A stretch of 64,000 bases of DNA. It comes from Gammaproteobacteria bacterium. Lineage in GTDB: Bacteria; Pseudomonadota; Gammaproteobacteria; Steroidobacterales; Rariloculaceae. The stretch spans positions 446,746-510,745 of the forward strand of contig JAJEGN010000012.1 of assembly GCA_022819855.1 (NCBI GenBank), read 5' to 3'. This document shows positions 44,494 to 52,333 of this stretch, in pieces. The notes beneath the pieces were generated by a model that saw nothing but the letters and a program-made list of their open reading frames with translations, was not told the origin of the DNA and did no database searches. The position numbers were made by a program, and so were the translations under genes. Each line of letters starts with the position of its first letter. Position 1 is the stretch's first letter.

Positions 44494-44690
44494 CGATTGT
44501 GGCGGTCGCGGCCAGTGGACTTGATTTCATCGGCCACATTCAGCATTTCATTGCGATCCAGCTCGATGAAATCGCCCCGGCGCAACGCGTCCAATCCCGC
44601 ATCGACCTCCGCGCGCAGCCGGGACAATTTGATGGCCTCCAGATTGCCGCGCAGAATCTCGCCCGTGTGACAACGGTTCAGCATCGCCAT
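44490..44690 (-). CDS. Possible ParD-like antitoxin
   Basis: 66 residues. The C-terminal half (LRAEVDAGLDALRRGDF, then ELDRNEMLNVADEI) resembles the toxin-binding tail of ParD/RHH antitoxins; the N-terminal ribbon-helix-helix is not clear. GGAG lies ~11 nt upstream of the ATG at 44690. With the truncated toxin overlapping its stop it is probably an orphan or a relic. Confidence 0.45.
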   Translation of the reverse strand: MAMLNRCHTGEILRGNLEAIKLSRLRAEVDAGLDALRRGDFIELDRNEMLNVADEIKSTGRDRHNR

Positions 44691-44738
44691 ACGCAATCGT
44701 CTCCAGTAACGTGCCGCGTTGCAATACCTGATTCTAAC

Positions 44739-44873
44739 GTGCATCGCATCCGAGTTGACGACCGAAACGCCTATCTCGCCGCCCTCGAAAGCGCCAGTAG
44801 CGATCAGGACATGGAGCCCTTCGCTCGCTTTGTCTCGGAACGCGTAAAATGGCCAACAGAGCAACAGGTATGA
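44739..44873 (+). pseudogene. Fic-protein C-terminal remnant
   Basis: 45 codons reading as the last helices of Fic-family proteins (RNAYLAALESASSDQDMEPF and ARFVSERVKWP), with no Fic core upstream. The piece overlaps the upstream end of the antisense antitoxin region and has no start signal. It is a different Fic type from the gene at 19218. A second, more decayed copy of the same DNA lies at 49918-50056. Confidence 0.45.
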
Positions 44874-44895
44874 CGCGAATCGCGTCAACACTCAC
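44754..44895. repeat. Repeat R1 (pairs with R2 at 49918)
   Basis: About 140 bp, comprising the Fic C-terminal remnant and 22 bp after its stop, align with 49918-50056. The last 37 bp (44859-44895, beginning GAGCAACAG and ending CGCGTCAACACTCAC) match at 31 of 37 positions, and the first part matches less well (GTTGACgACCGA against GTTGACACCGA, then ATCTCnCCG). Same orientation, ~5.2 kb apart. Confidence 0.65.
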
Positions 44896-44940
44896 TACGA
44901 TAGTGTCAACGCGTTGCGGACCCGTGTCAGGAGCAACATC

Positions 44941-46377
44941 TTGAGCGCACGATTGCCAGCGCGCATCGCCTTCGCAGCGATGCTGAGCCTCACCGCCTGG
45001 ACCGCCACCGCCCAGGACCGCCCCAACATCCTGCTGATCATGGCCGACGACCTCGGCTGGGGAGACGTCGGCTACAACGGCGCGGAGATCAGAACGCCGA
45101 CGATCGACCGTCTCGCGGCGGAGGGCGTCAGGCTCGAGCGCTATTACACCCACCCGTCCTGTACGCCGACCCGAGCCGCGTTCTACAGCGGCAAACGGGC
45201 GGTGAATCTGGGGATGATCGTGCCGATCGCACCCTGGGAGGATTTCGGGCTGCCGCCGGAAGAACCAACCCTGCCCCAATACCTCAAGGAAGCGGGCTAC
45301 ACCACCTGGCTGGTCGGCAAATGGCACCTGGGCCACAACTACCACGACCAGCATCCCCTCAACCGCGGCTACGACCACTTCTACGGCACCAACAGCGGCG
45401 AGATCAATTACTACACCCACGCGCTCAACCGCGTGCCGGACTGGGAACGCAACCGCGAAGCGCTCGACGAGGACGGTTACGTCACCCACCTGCTCAGGGA
45501 TGAAGCCGTCGAACTGATCGGGGGCTACGACAGCGATGCGCCCTGGTTCATGCACCTGTCGTTCACGGCCCCGCATACGCCCCTGCAGGCGCCTGAGGAA
45601 TCCGTGCAGGCCTATGCCGACATCGCCGACTTCAATCGCCGCCGTCTCGCCGCCATGATGACGGAGATGGACTCCGCGATCGCCGACGCGCTCGCCGCCG
45701 TCGCGGACCGGCCGGACAGCGACAACACGCTGATCGTTTTCGTGAGCGACAACGGCGGCCAGCTCATGGCCGGATCGGTAAACGCACCCTTGCGAGGCAA
45801 CAAGATGACGCTCTACGAGGGCGGTATCCGCGTGCCTGCCCTGCTGCACTGGCCCGCGCGCCTGGAAGGCGGCCGGTCGGTGAGCGCCGTTGCCACCGTC
45901 TACGACTGGCTGCCGACGCTGCTGTCGCTGGCGGGACACCCGGGCGTGGACGACAGCGATCTTGCCGGGATCGACCTGTGGCCGACGATCGAGCGCGCCG
46001 CCGAACCGCAGCGCGACGAACCCATCGTCATCACCTCCGCCACGCCGACCGGCCCGAGAATCGCGGTCATCGAAGACGGATGGAAGCTGATCCGGTCGCT
46101 CCGCCCGGCGCCGGATGCGCCCGGGGAATTCTCGGTCGAGATCTTCAACCTGCTCGACGATCCGTTCGAGACCAGCGATCTGGCGGCCAGCGAGCCGGAA
46201 CGAACGGCTCGCATGCTGGCCTATCTCGCTACCATCACGGTCGCTCCCGTGCTCGGCGGCACGCCGCCGCCTGAGAACTACGACGGCGCCACCGGCCCCG
46301 AGATCGAACCGGACGACCGTCCGCCCATCTATCCGGCAGTGGCCGATTCGGTTACGGAGCGGCCTGCTGGGCGGTAG
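44941..46377 (+). CDS. Secreted sulfatase (formylglycine type)
   Basis: 478 residues from a TTG at 44941, chosen because AGGAG sits 7 nt upstream; a TTG at 44914 is the alternative. A signal peptide ends near TATAQ. The alkaline-phosphatase-like fold shows the metal site IMADDLGWGDVGYNG, the sulfatase signature CTPTR with Cys74 to be turned into formylglycine, LVGKWHLGH, and VSDNGG. CxPxR needs the FGE-type maturase, whose gene is not in the window. It would release sulfate from a sulfated sugar or aryl compound outside the cytoplasm. Confidence 0.93.
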   Translation: MSARLPARIAFAAMLSLTAWTATAQDRPNILLIMADDLGWGDVGYNGAEIRTPTIDRLAAEGVRLERYYTHPSCTPTRAAFYSGKRAVNLGMIVPIAPWEDFGLPPEEPTLPQYLKEAGYTTWLVGKWHLGHNYHDQHPLNRGYDHFYGTNSGEINYYTHALNRVPDWERNREALDEDGYVTHLLRDEAVELIGGYDSDAPWFMHLSFTAPHTPLQAPEESVQAYADIADFNRRRLAAMMTEMDSAIADALAAVADRPDSDNTLIVFVSDNGGQLMAGSVNAPLRGNKMTLYEGGIRVPALLHWPARLEGGRSVSAVATVYDWLPTLLSLAGHPGVDDSDLAGIDLWPTIERAAEPQRDEPIVITSATPTGPRIAVIEDGWKLIRSLRPAPDAPGEFSVEIFNLLDDPFETSDLAASEPERTARMLAYLATITVAPVLGGTPPPENYDGATGPEIEPDDRPPIYPAVADSVTERPAGR

Positions 46378-46416
46378 CGGCCGTTGTCAATCACGGAAAG
46401 GACTCGAGGACGATAG

Positions 46417-46884
46417 ATGACGGCACATACGTATAAGGCGACACTGACCTGGACCGGAAACCGCGGTGAGGGCACGAGCGGCTACAAGGCCTACACGCGC
46501 GACTACGACGTGGCGATCGAAGGCAAGCCGGTCATCAAGGGATCGTCAGACCCGAACTACCTCGGCGACGCCACCCGCCACAACCCCGAGGACCTGCTGC
46601 TGGCCGCGCTCTCGGCCTGCCACATGCTGTGGTACCTGCACCTGTGCGCCGTCAACCGGATCGTGGTTACGGAGTACGAGGACCACGCGGAAGGGGTGAT
46701 GGAGATGGCGCGGGATGGTTCGGGGCGGTTTACGGAGGTTACGCTGAGGCCGCGGGTGACCGTTGCAGCGGGGAGCGATGTGGGCAAGGCGGAAGGGCTG
46801 CATGAGCGGGCTGGGGAGCTTTGTAATATTGCGAGGTCGGTGAATTTTGGGGTGGGGCATGAGGGGGTGGTGGTTGTTTGCTGA
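46417..46884 (+). CDS. OsmC-family peroxide-handling protein
   Basis: 155 residues. OsmC features: NPEDLLLAALSACHMLWYLH with the first redox Cys, and the second Cys in ERAGELCNIARSVNFG. These proteins reduce organic hydroperoxides or related electrophiles in the cytoplasm. It begins 39 nt after the sulfatase stop and may share its transcript. The last ~90 nt are unusually G-rich on the plus strand compared with the first part. Confidence 0.92.
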   Translation: MTAHTYKATLTWTGNRGEGTSGYKAYTRDYDVAIEGKPVIKGSSDPNYLGDATRHNPEDLLLAALSACHMLWYLHLCAVNRIVVTEYEDHAEGVMEMARDGSGRFTEVTLRPRVTVAAGSDVGKAEGLHERAGELCNIARSVNFGVGHEGVVVVC

Positions 46885-46923
46885 CATCCTACTTCGTCGG
46901 CTATGAAGCGAGAAAGAAGGATT

Positions 46924-47090
46924 GACCCGGAGCCAAGGGCAGGCTAGGGTCTGGTCCGAGGCGCTGGAAGTTTCCTGCCCTCCGTCCGAGGCCCGCACGA
47001 GAATGCGGGCTTTCGCGTATTGGGAGCCTTGATGAGGCTCACGTCGCCATCTGGACGAGTTCGGCCATGTCGTACGTCAGCCGAGATGGC
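46924..47090. repeat. Direct repeat A, left of the unknown two-gene cassette
   Basis: About 167 bp that recurs at 49587-49757 in the same orientation. The central ~88 bp (GTCCGAGGCGCTGGAAG onward) match at about 78 positions by eye. It contains a hairpin GCCCGCA...TGCGGGC followed by TTTCG, which can act as a terminator after osmC. No tRNA or coding sequence is recognised in it. Confidence 0.75.
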
Positions 47091-47167
47091 GGGCGCACCG
47101 TTGCCTAGACGGTAGCCAACATAACGCTTAGAGTTGATTAGTGAGCAGCCCAACCCGATAGTGCACT

Positions 47168-47860
47168 ATGAAGGAAACACCTAGCATCGGCGACCGAGTG
47201 ATTGAACTCGTCCAACAGCATTGGAGCGAGCACCGTACTCCCATGCTTCTTAGTACCTTGGGAAACTTGGATGGGGGTGTCATCTCGGCGCAGGTTAAAC
47301 GCGAATACGACGGGCTACGTTCGTTCTTAGAGCAAATCCTAGGCGAGCGACTCCTTGTTGTCGAGCACTCGCAGCAGCAGACCATCGTGGGAGTCGTTCC
47401 GCGAACAGAGGATACGGATAAAGTTAAGGACTGGGATCCATTGCTCGAAAAGACCCGTTCTGAGCATGTGCGACCCCGGCTAAATCCCGTATTGTGGGCC
47501 GCGTTTCGTAAGCCTCTTGCACAAGGCAAAGAGCGATTTGTGCTTCTTGACGACAGGGGTATACGGTTCGCCGACGTTGCATCCGCGCATCCTCCGGCCA
47601 ACGGTTTGGGGGTGCCTAGCGAGCGTATAGTCGGCTACGATGCCACTGTTGAAAAAACGTATGAGCACGTGAGGGAATGGATCGAATCGAATCATCTCGA
47701 CATTGATCAATTTCGCCACTCAGCGAGCGCGCGTGATTCGCAAAACTTGCCGTCGAATGACCTCCTTGGAAGGCTCATCAACGCATTGGATGCTGAGGAT
47801 CTAAGAAAGGTCTCGATACCGATGGACGTGGTTGCAAAGCTCCGACGCCATCCGTCGTGA
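47168..47860 (+). CDS. Unknown protein with possible LOTUS/OST-HTH-like N-terminus (cassette gene 1)
   Basis: 230 residues; ATG at 47168, no strong ribosome binding site. The first ~75 residues (MLLSTLGNLDGGVISAQV, then YDGLRSFLEQILGERLLVVE) read as a winged helix like the OST-HTH/LOTUS domains that bind RNA or DNA structures; this is a by-eye likeness. A middle part (KERFVLLDDRGIRFADV) and a C-terminal helical part are not recognised. Base composition is visibly nearer 50% GC than its neighbours, and codon use includes many A/T-ending codons, so it is probably imported. It overlaps gene 2 by GTGA, so the products are likely partners. Confidence 0.75.
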   Translation: MKETPSIGDRVIELVQQHWSEHRTPMLLSTLGNLDGGVISAQVKREYDGLRSFLEQILGERLLVVEHSQQQTIVGVVPRTEDTDKVKDWDPLLEKTRSEHVRPRLNPVLWAAFRKPLAQGKERFVLLDDRGIRFADVASAHPPANGLGVPSERIVGYDATVEKTYEHVREWIESNHLDIDQFRHSASARDSQNLPSNDLLGRLINALDAEDLRKVSIPMDVVAKLRRHPS

Positions 47861-48747
47861 CGCGCACAACACTTGTGGCGGTTGCGGGGTTACCGACACA
47901 AATTCTCGATCCGTTCACACAAGGCCTAGTTCGTGAACACCAAAATCTCCGAGTTTTTGCCGCGCTACCATTGCAAGTAGCGACGACTTATTCCCCAAAG
48001 TACCTTGACGAACTTTACAATCGCGTCGCCAAGGGACTGCGTAACGCACCCGAAGCCGTGCCTAGTGGGCGCTGGTGTCTGAACTTCGTTCTTTTCTTTC
48101 TCGACAAGATCGGAAATAGCACTGCGCAGTTGCTCGAACGATTCGGGCTCGAAGCCTTACTTGTCCCGATAGATCCTGACCAGATACAAGTGAACCTCCA
48201 TGGTCGAAACCAAGTGAATAGAAGTGTCAACGATCTGCTTCACGATGCTCGACGGCAGCTCCATACGGTGCGATCAATCCTTGACATTGTGAGTCAAGAA
48301 GTCACTGTGCGAGACAATCGAACCTGTATGCTACTTCCCTGCACGAACTATGGGAACGCATTTAGAGCCGTTTCCGAGTGCGTCCAAGGCGCGGTTTGCA
48401 ACGCCGCAACCCCCGAAGATTTTCAGGCAGGATTGAAAGGACTCGTTGCGCGACTAGAAACGGACAGCAACGGCTACTTTAAGGGAAAAGGGGGGTTAGT
48501 TTATCGAGCACCAGCGAAGGCAGGAGCGCGGCACGGTATTGCGCCAAACTGGCACGCCGGGAACCACACAGACAGATGTGTGATCCGAGGGCACCTCCGA
48601 TTCGGAGCAGCATTTGAACCAAACTTTCACTACGACTGCGAGCTGAGGAAGGGCGGCACTAGGCAGTTTGTCAGTTGCCATGGAAACAAAACGGTGAAGC
48701 GCGGACGGTCCCACGTTAATATCGCTCCCAACGATAACGTTAGATGA
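47857..48747 (+). CDS. Unknown protein (cassette gene 2)
   Basis: 296 residues from a GTG at 47857 that overlaps the previous stop as GTGA. Visible: an alpha/beta N-terminal half (LVAVAGLPTQILDPF, WCLNFVLFFLDKIGNS, EALLVPIDPDQIQV), a helical segment with NDLLHDARRQLHTVRSIL, then a cysteine-containing part (TCMLLPCTNYGN, SECVQGAVCNAA) and a His/Cys/basic C-terminus (PNWHAGNHTDRCVIRGH, CHGNKTVKRGRSHV). No family is recognised. It ends 5 nt before a strong terminator. Lower GC than the surroundings. Confidence 0.75.
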   Translation: MTRTTLVAVAGLPTQILDPFTQGLVREHQNLRVFAALPLQVATTYSPKYLDELYNRVAKGLRNAPEAVPSGRWCLNFVLFFLDKIGNSTAQLLERFGLEALLVPIDPDQIQVNLHGRNQVNRSVNDLLHDARRQLHTVRSILDIVSQEVTVRDNRTCMLLPCTNYGNAFRAVSECVQGAVCNAATPEDFQAGLKGLVARLETDSNGYFKGKGGLVYRAPAKAGARHGIAPNWHAGNHTDRCVIRGHLRFGAAFEPNFHYDCELRKGGTRQFVSCHGNKTVKRGRSHVNIAPNDNVR

Positions 48748-48752
48748 AAGAA

Positions 48753-48785
48753 GGGCCGTGACAATTGTCACGGCCCCACAATTTT
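48753..48785 (+). terminator. Intrinsic terminator of the two-gene cassette
   Basis: A perfect 24-nt palindrome (arms GGGCCGTGACAA and TTGTCACGGCCC) starts 5 nt after the stop and is followed by CACAATTTTTG. The stem and T-run make a strong terminator; the centre AATT gives a tight turn. Confidence 0.88.
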
Positions 48786-49586
48786 TGCGTTGATTGTGTA
48801 TCGGTTAGCAGACGACCAGTTCAGAAAACACTTCTGGGACAACGGTACGTCCTAGCACGCCGTAAGAACCAAGCTAGCTAACAAGGAGAGGATGTGCACA
48901 TCCAACTCGGACTCTGGCAACCCGACTCTAATCGGAGTGCCGTGAGCACCTAGTCCTATCCGCCTAGCGGATATGGGTCCTCGCTCTGGCCTCTTGGCTC
49001 GCATCCGCAGCAGGCACTCAACGCGTCGCTGCTGCCGCAGACTCCGTTTTGGAATCGCTACCGCTCCTATGAAAGGCTTTGATTCCGCGCGAAACCGAGC
49101 CTCAGCATGCTCATGATCAACCCCATTGTCAACCCTAAGCCTAGCCCAACTCTCTAACCTGACGTCCGCAATTCCGTGAACTGGCCCGCCCCGGTCGAGT
49201 TATCCAGAGACTACTTGGTGTGACTTGGAGTGCCCCCCGGTTTGGCGGGCACTTCCTGGCTAAGTTCCGAGCATAGAGGAAGCGCGGACATAGCGAAGTG
49301 TCGAAAATTCGACTGCGGCCCACCATGGTCAAAGACACCTGTCGCAGTCCTAATGCACCGCACAAGTAGTGAGCGCAGCATCCCGTCGTTGCATGTCGAA
49401 TGCTGGGCCGGCCGCGGCGGCGCCCACGTTCATGTACAGGGCTCCACCGCCTGGCAAGAGCCGCAGGCGCAGGAGCCCGAAAAACTGGCGTGTGTCGCAA
49501 CGGGCGGGCATCGGTGTCCGATGCCGAACGCTCGAACCTGCTCAACCGCCCGAACGCGCGACGTGAAAGCAGAGAGTTGAGTTGTT

Positions 49587-49757
49587 GACCCAGACCAGAG
49601 AGCAAGCTACAGTCCGCTCCGAGGCGCTGGAAGATTCCTGCCCTCCTTCCGAGGCCCGCGCGAGAGTGTGGGCTTTCGTGTATTTGGAGCCTCGATGGGG
49701 TACATCGCCTATCTGAACTAGAGCGGGCATGTCGGACCGTACGTTTGGCGAGATGAC
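49587..49757. repeat. Direct repeat B, right of the unknown two-gene cassette
   Basis: Homologous to 46924-47090, same orientation, 2.66 kb apart. It keeps the block CTCCGAGGCGCTGGAAG, the hairpin GCCCGCG...GTGGGC with TTTCG, TTTGGAGCC and the tail CGAGATGACG. Hairpin substitutions partly preserve pairing, which suggests the stem matters or that the element is an ordinary terminator copied with its surroundings. Confidence 0.75.
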
Positions 49758-49917
49758 GCAAGGTATAACGACAGCTGGGTTTTCCGAAAGGAATCCGAGC
49801 CATCGTTCTGGGTAGCACATTGGCTTTGGATGTATCCAGGCTTTTCCCGACTGTAAAGGGCTCATGGCACAGTCCGTGATGGATGTATCCGGTGGCTGCG
49901 AGTCGGTCGTTACCCGC

Positions 49918-50056
49918 GTTGACACCGACAAGCCAATCTCACCGTCGACAGCACGAGCGTCGATCAAGATATTAAGTCCCGTCGCCTGCTCTATCCTAGA
50001 ACCAGCACATTAGGCATAGGAGCAACAGACAATACGCGCACCGCGTCAACACTCAC
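49918..50056. repeat. Repeat R2 (decayed copy of R1)
   Basis: Homologous to 44754-44895. The Fic-like reading frame is broken here by small insertions and deletions, while the terminal 37 bp (50020-50056) remain 31/37 identical. It lies ~280 nt before jetA and may mark an edge of the island. Confidence 0.6.
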
Positions 50057-50339
50057 ACAAGCGACGACCGCGAACTTCGGTCCGCAATCAGCTACAGTTC
50101 GCCGAGGTTGGACGAAAAGTGTGAACCGGGCGGCCGGAATCCCTTGAATTAGCCGACCGAATTTCGTGGAACACTCACCGCTTATTTGATGCCAACCCTG
50201 ATTAACCCTATCAACCACATTTTCAAGGGCCAGCAAGCGTGGCGCCGCATCCCGGCAACTTGGTCGATGTGATCGTGGTTGTAGCTGAATTCATCATGTC
50301 TCACGCAGTCGCGACCGGGAAGTTCGGCAGGAGCCACTG

Positions 50340-51644
50340 ATGTCGTCCGATCCGAGCCGCCTCATTGCCGCCCTCGCGCGTGACCGAATCAATCTGGATC
50401 TGAAGACGCTAGACCTTTGTTTTCTTGCGGGTCTACATCTCCGGGCCGAAAGAGCGTCGCTCGCGTCTTTCGAAGAGGACGTGCTGATCGACATGTTCGA
50501 GCAGGTATGCGACATGGTCGATCCGGGCGCGGAACGCCCGCGCAAACGAGCCACGCACGCCATCCAACGGCTCCGCGACCAGCGCATGTTGGCCCGGGTG
50601 GACGGGGCGGGCATCTTTCGATCCGGCGAGTACACGCTGACGCGACTGGCCGCCGCAGTCGTCGAGTACTTTCTCGAGGACGAAGCGCTCACAAGGGAGA
50701 GCTTGACCCTGCTAACCGGTACGCTGGGGGCTCAGCTCGCCGAGATCCTTGGGGCAGCCAAGCGTGTTGACACCGAGAATGCTTGGTTGAAGCGCGTGGT
50801 TGCTCCGTTGCGGATAACGGTTGGCGATCTTGTTGGCGGCATCGAGCGCCGGCAGCGCGGGCTCGATGCCCAACAGGAAGAGGTGCAAGCGGAGATATCC
50901 AGACTATTGCAGGCGGATTGGTTCGGCGCGGTCGAGCGATGTCAGTCGCTGCTCGACACGACCACGGATACGCTGCGCGAACTCAATGAGGTCCTCCTTC
51001 GCGATACTCATCACTTTCTCGCGCTGCTGCAAGAGATTCAGGCCCTGGCTTCCGAGTCGGGGCAGGCCGAGTCCGAAAGCGCCGTGCAACGCGTGATCGA
51101 GCATGTCGATCGCATTGCCGCGTGGGGCGGTGCCAGACAGCGCGCGTGGTCGAACTACTATCAATACACCCATGGTTACCTTCGCGATGTCGTGCGCCTA
51201 GACCCGGACCGGGCCTTGAGTCAGCGTCTACGCGACCAGGTCGCGAACTGGCCATCGACGCCATTCCACCTGCTCGTGGCTGCAGAGCCGTCGATCCGAC
51301 TGCTCCGTCCGCTCGAGTTGCGGGCGGAGCGGCCAGCCGTAACCAGTCCACGCATGGATCGGGAAGCCTCACCCGATCTTGTTGGTCCTGAAGATACAGG
51401 CCTGGACATCGAGATTCTGGTCGAAGGCGCCCTGGACGCAGGCGCTCGATCCCTGGCCGAGGTTACAGAGCGGGTATTGCCGAACTTCCCCGCTGATCTG
51501 CGGTACGTCGTCACGGGTCGGGTGGCCGACGTGCTCGCTCGCGTCACCCGGACTCGGAGAGACTACGAGCGCCCGTGGCGGACCGTCGCGCCGAACTTGG
51601 AGTTGGAGGACTGGGATCTGCCGAGAGCGGAGAAATCACGGTGA
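50340..51644 (+). CDS. jetA: Wadjet protein JetA (MukF-like kleisin)
   Basis: 434 residues. The N-terminal winged-helix part (VDPGAERPRKRATHAIQRL, then RMLARVDGAGIFRSGEYTL) and the long helical middle (RVIEHVDRIAAWGG) match the MukF/JetA kleisin that bridges the SMC heads. AGGAG precedes the ATG. It is the first gene of an operon jetA-jetB-jetC-jetD; the next three junctions are GTGA, ATGA and GTGA, forcing coupled translation. Wadjet systems cleave small circular DNA such as plasmids. The presence of jetD distinguishes it from housekeeping MukBEF. Confidence 0.92.
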   Translation: MSSDPSRLIAALARDRINLDLKTLDLCFLAGLHLRAERASLASFEEDVLIDMFEQVCDMVDPGAERPRKRATHAIQRLRDQRMLARVDGAGIFRSGEYTLTRLAAAVVEYFLEDEALTRESLTLLTGTLGAQLAEILGAAKRVDTENAWLKRVVAPLRITVGDLVGGIERRQRGLDAQQEEVQAEISRLLQADWFGAVERCQSLLDTTTDTLRELNEVLLRDTHHFLALLQEIQALASESGQAESESAVQRVIEHVDRIAAWGGARQRAWSNYYQYTHGYLRDVVRLDPDRALSQRLRDQVANWPSTPFHLLVAAEPSIRLLRPLELRAERPAVTSPRMDREASPDLVGPEDTGLDIEILVEGALDAGARSLAEVTERVLPNFPADLRYVVTGRVADVLARVTRTRRDYERPWRTVAPNLELEDWDLPRAEKSR

Positions 51645-52333
51645 CCACCTCCAGCTTTGAGTCCCTTGAAGAGGCCATTGCAGACGAGAACTTCCCGGAG
51701 GTGGACCTCGGCCTACGCCGCGGGCGGCACATCGGACGCGAAGACGGCATTGCTTATGACTACCTCGTCGATGCGCTCGACCATCTCGAGCCCTTCTATC
51801 GTCGGTTCGGCTGCGAACTGGTGCAGCGGGCAGACGGGTACTTTTATCTCCTGCCCTCGGGGGATCGACTCGGCCGACGCCAACTGTCCCCTGGCGAAAT
51901 GCTCGTCGGCCAGACGCTCGCGCTGCTGTACCTGGACCCCGCCACCCTGCAGCATGGCGGCGTGGTGCAACGCGAGACGCTTCTGCAGAGGCTCTCGGGG
52001 CTATTGGGGGTGGAGAAGCTTGTCCGCACGCTCAATCCACGGCGCAAGAAGTTCGACGAACGAATAGCCGCCGAGACCGTCCGCACCAAGGTTACAGGCG
52101 CCCTTCGACGACTCACGGACCTTGGGTTCATCGATTCGGTAGATGATGCGATGCTCCGGCTACGTCCAGCTTTGCTGCGATTCGCGGAACCGGTCCGCGA
52201 TCTGAGCGATTGGAACGCCGCGTTGGAGAGGCTGATCAAGAGCGGCGAAATCGCCCTTGGCGAGGCTGACGAAGACAACGTAGACGGCGGCAATGGCGCC
52301 GAGGACGACGACGAGGAGGAGGCGGGCGGATGA
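51641..52333 (+). CDS. jetB: Wadjet protein JetB (MukE-like)
   Basis: 230 residues from a GTG at 51641 that overlaps the jetA stop (GTGA); an earlier GTG in frame lies inside jetA and is not preferred. MukE/KITE-like features: EPFYRRFGCELVQRADGYFY, YLLPSGDRLGRRQLSPGEM, then winged-helix repeats with DLGFIDSVDDAMLRLRP. The C-terminus is an acidic tail (GNGAEDDDEEEAGG). It binds the kleisin and tunes the SMC loop-extruding ring. Confidence 0.92.
   Translation: MTTSSFESLEEAIADENFPEVDLGLRRGRHIGREDGIAYDYLVDALDHLEPFYRRFGCELVQRADGYFYLLPSGDRLGRRQLSPGEMLVGQTLALLYLDPATLQHGGVVQRETLLQRLSGLLGVEKLVRTLNPRRKKFDERIAAETVRTKVTGALRRLTDLGFIDSVDDAMLRLRPALLRFAEPVRDLSDWNAALERLIKSGEIALGEADEDNVDGGNGAEDDDEEEAGG

Larger units (their letters stand above)
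48786..50339. other. 1.55 kb stretch with no convincing gene
   Basis: Open frames here are short, overlap one another on both strands and lack start signals or family likeness. The stretch holds direct repeat B (49587-49757), repeat R2 (49918-50056) and a small hairpin ATCCGCCTAGCGGAT at about 48958-48972. It also has a tandem use of TGGATGTATCC near 49825 and 49880. The first 800 nt hold nothing I can name; a structured non-coding RNA or fully decayed genes are possible. Confidence 0.6.

Noticed and set aside
49141..49818. Open frames on both strands in the non-coding stretch before jetA
   Set aside because: They overlap each other, include repeat B, and have no start signals or recognisable domains.
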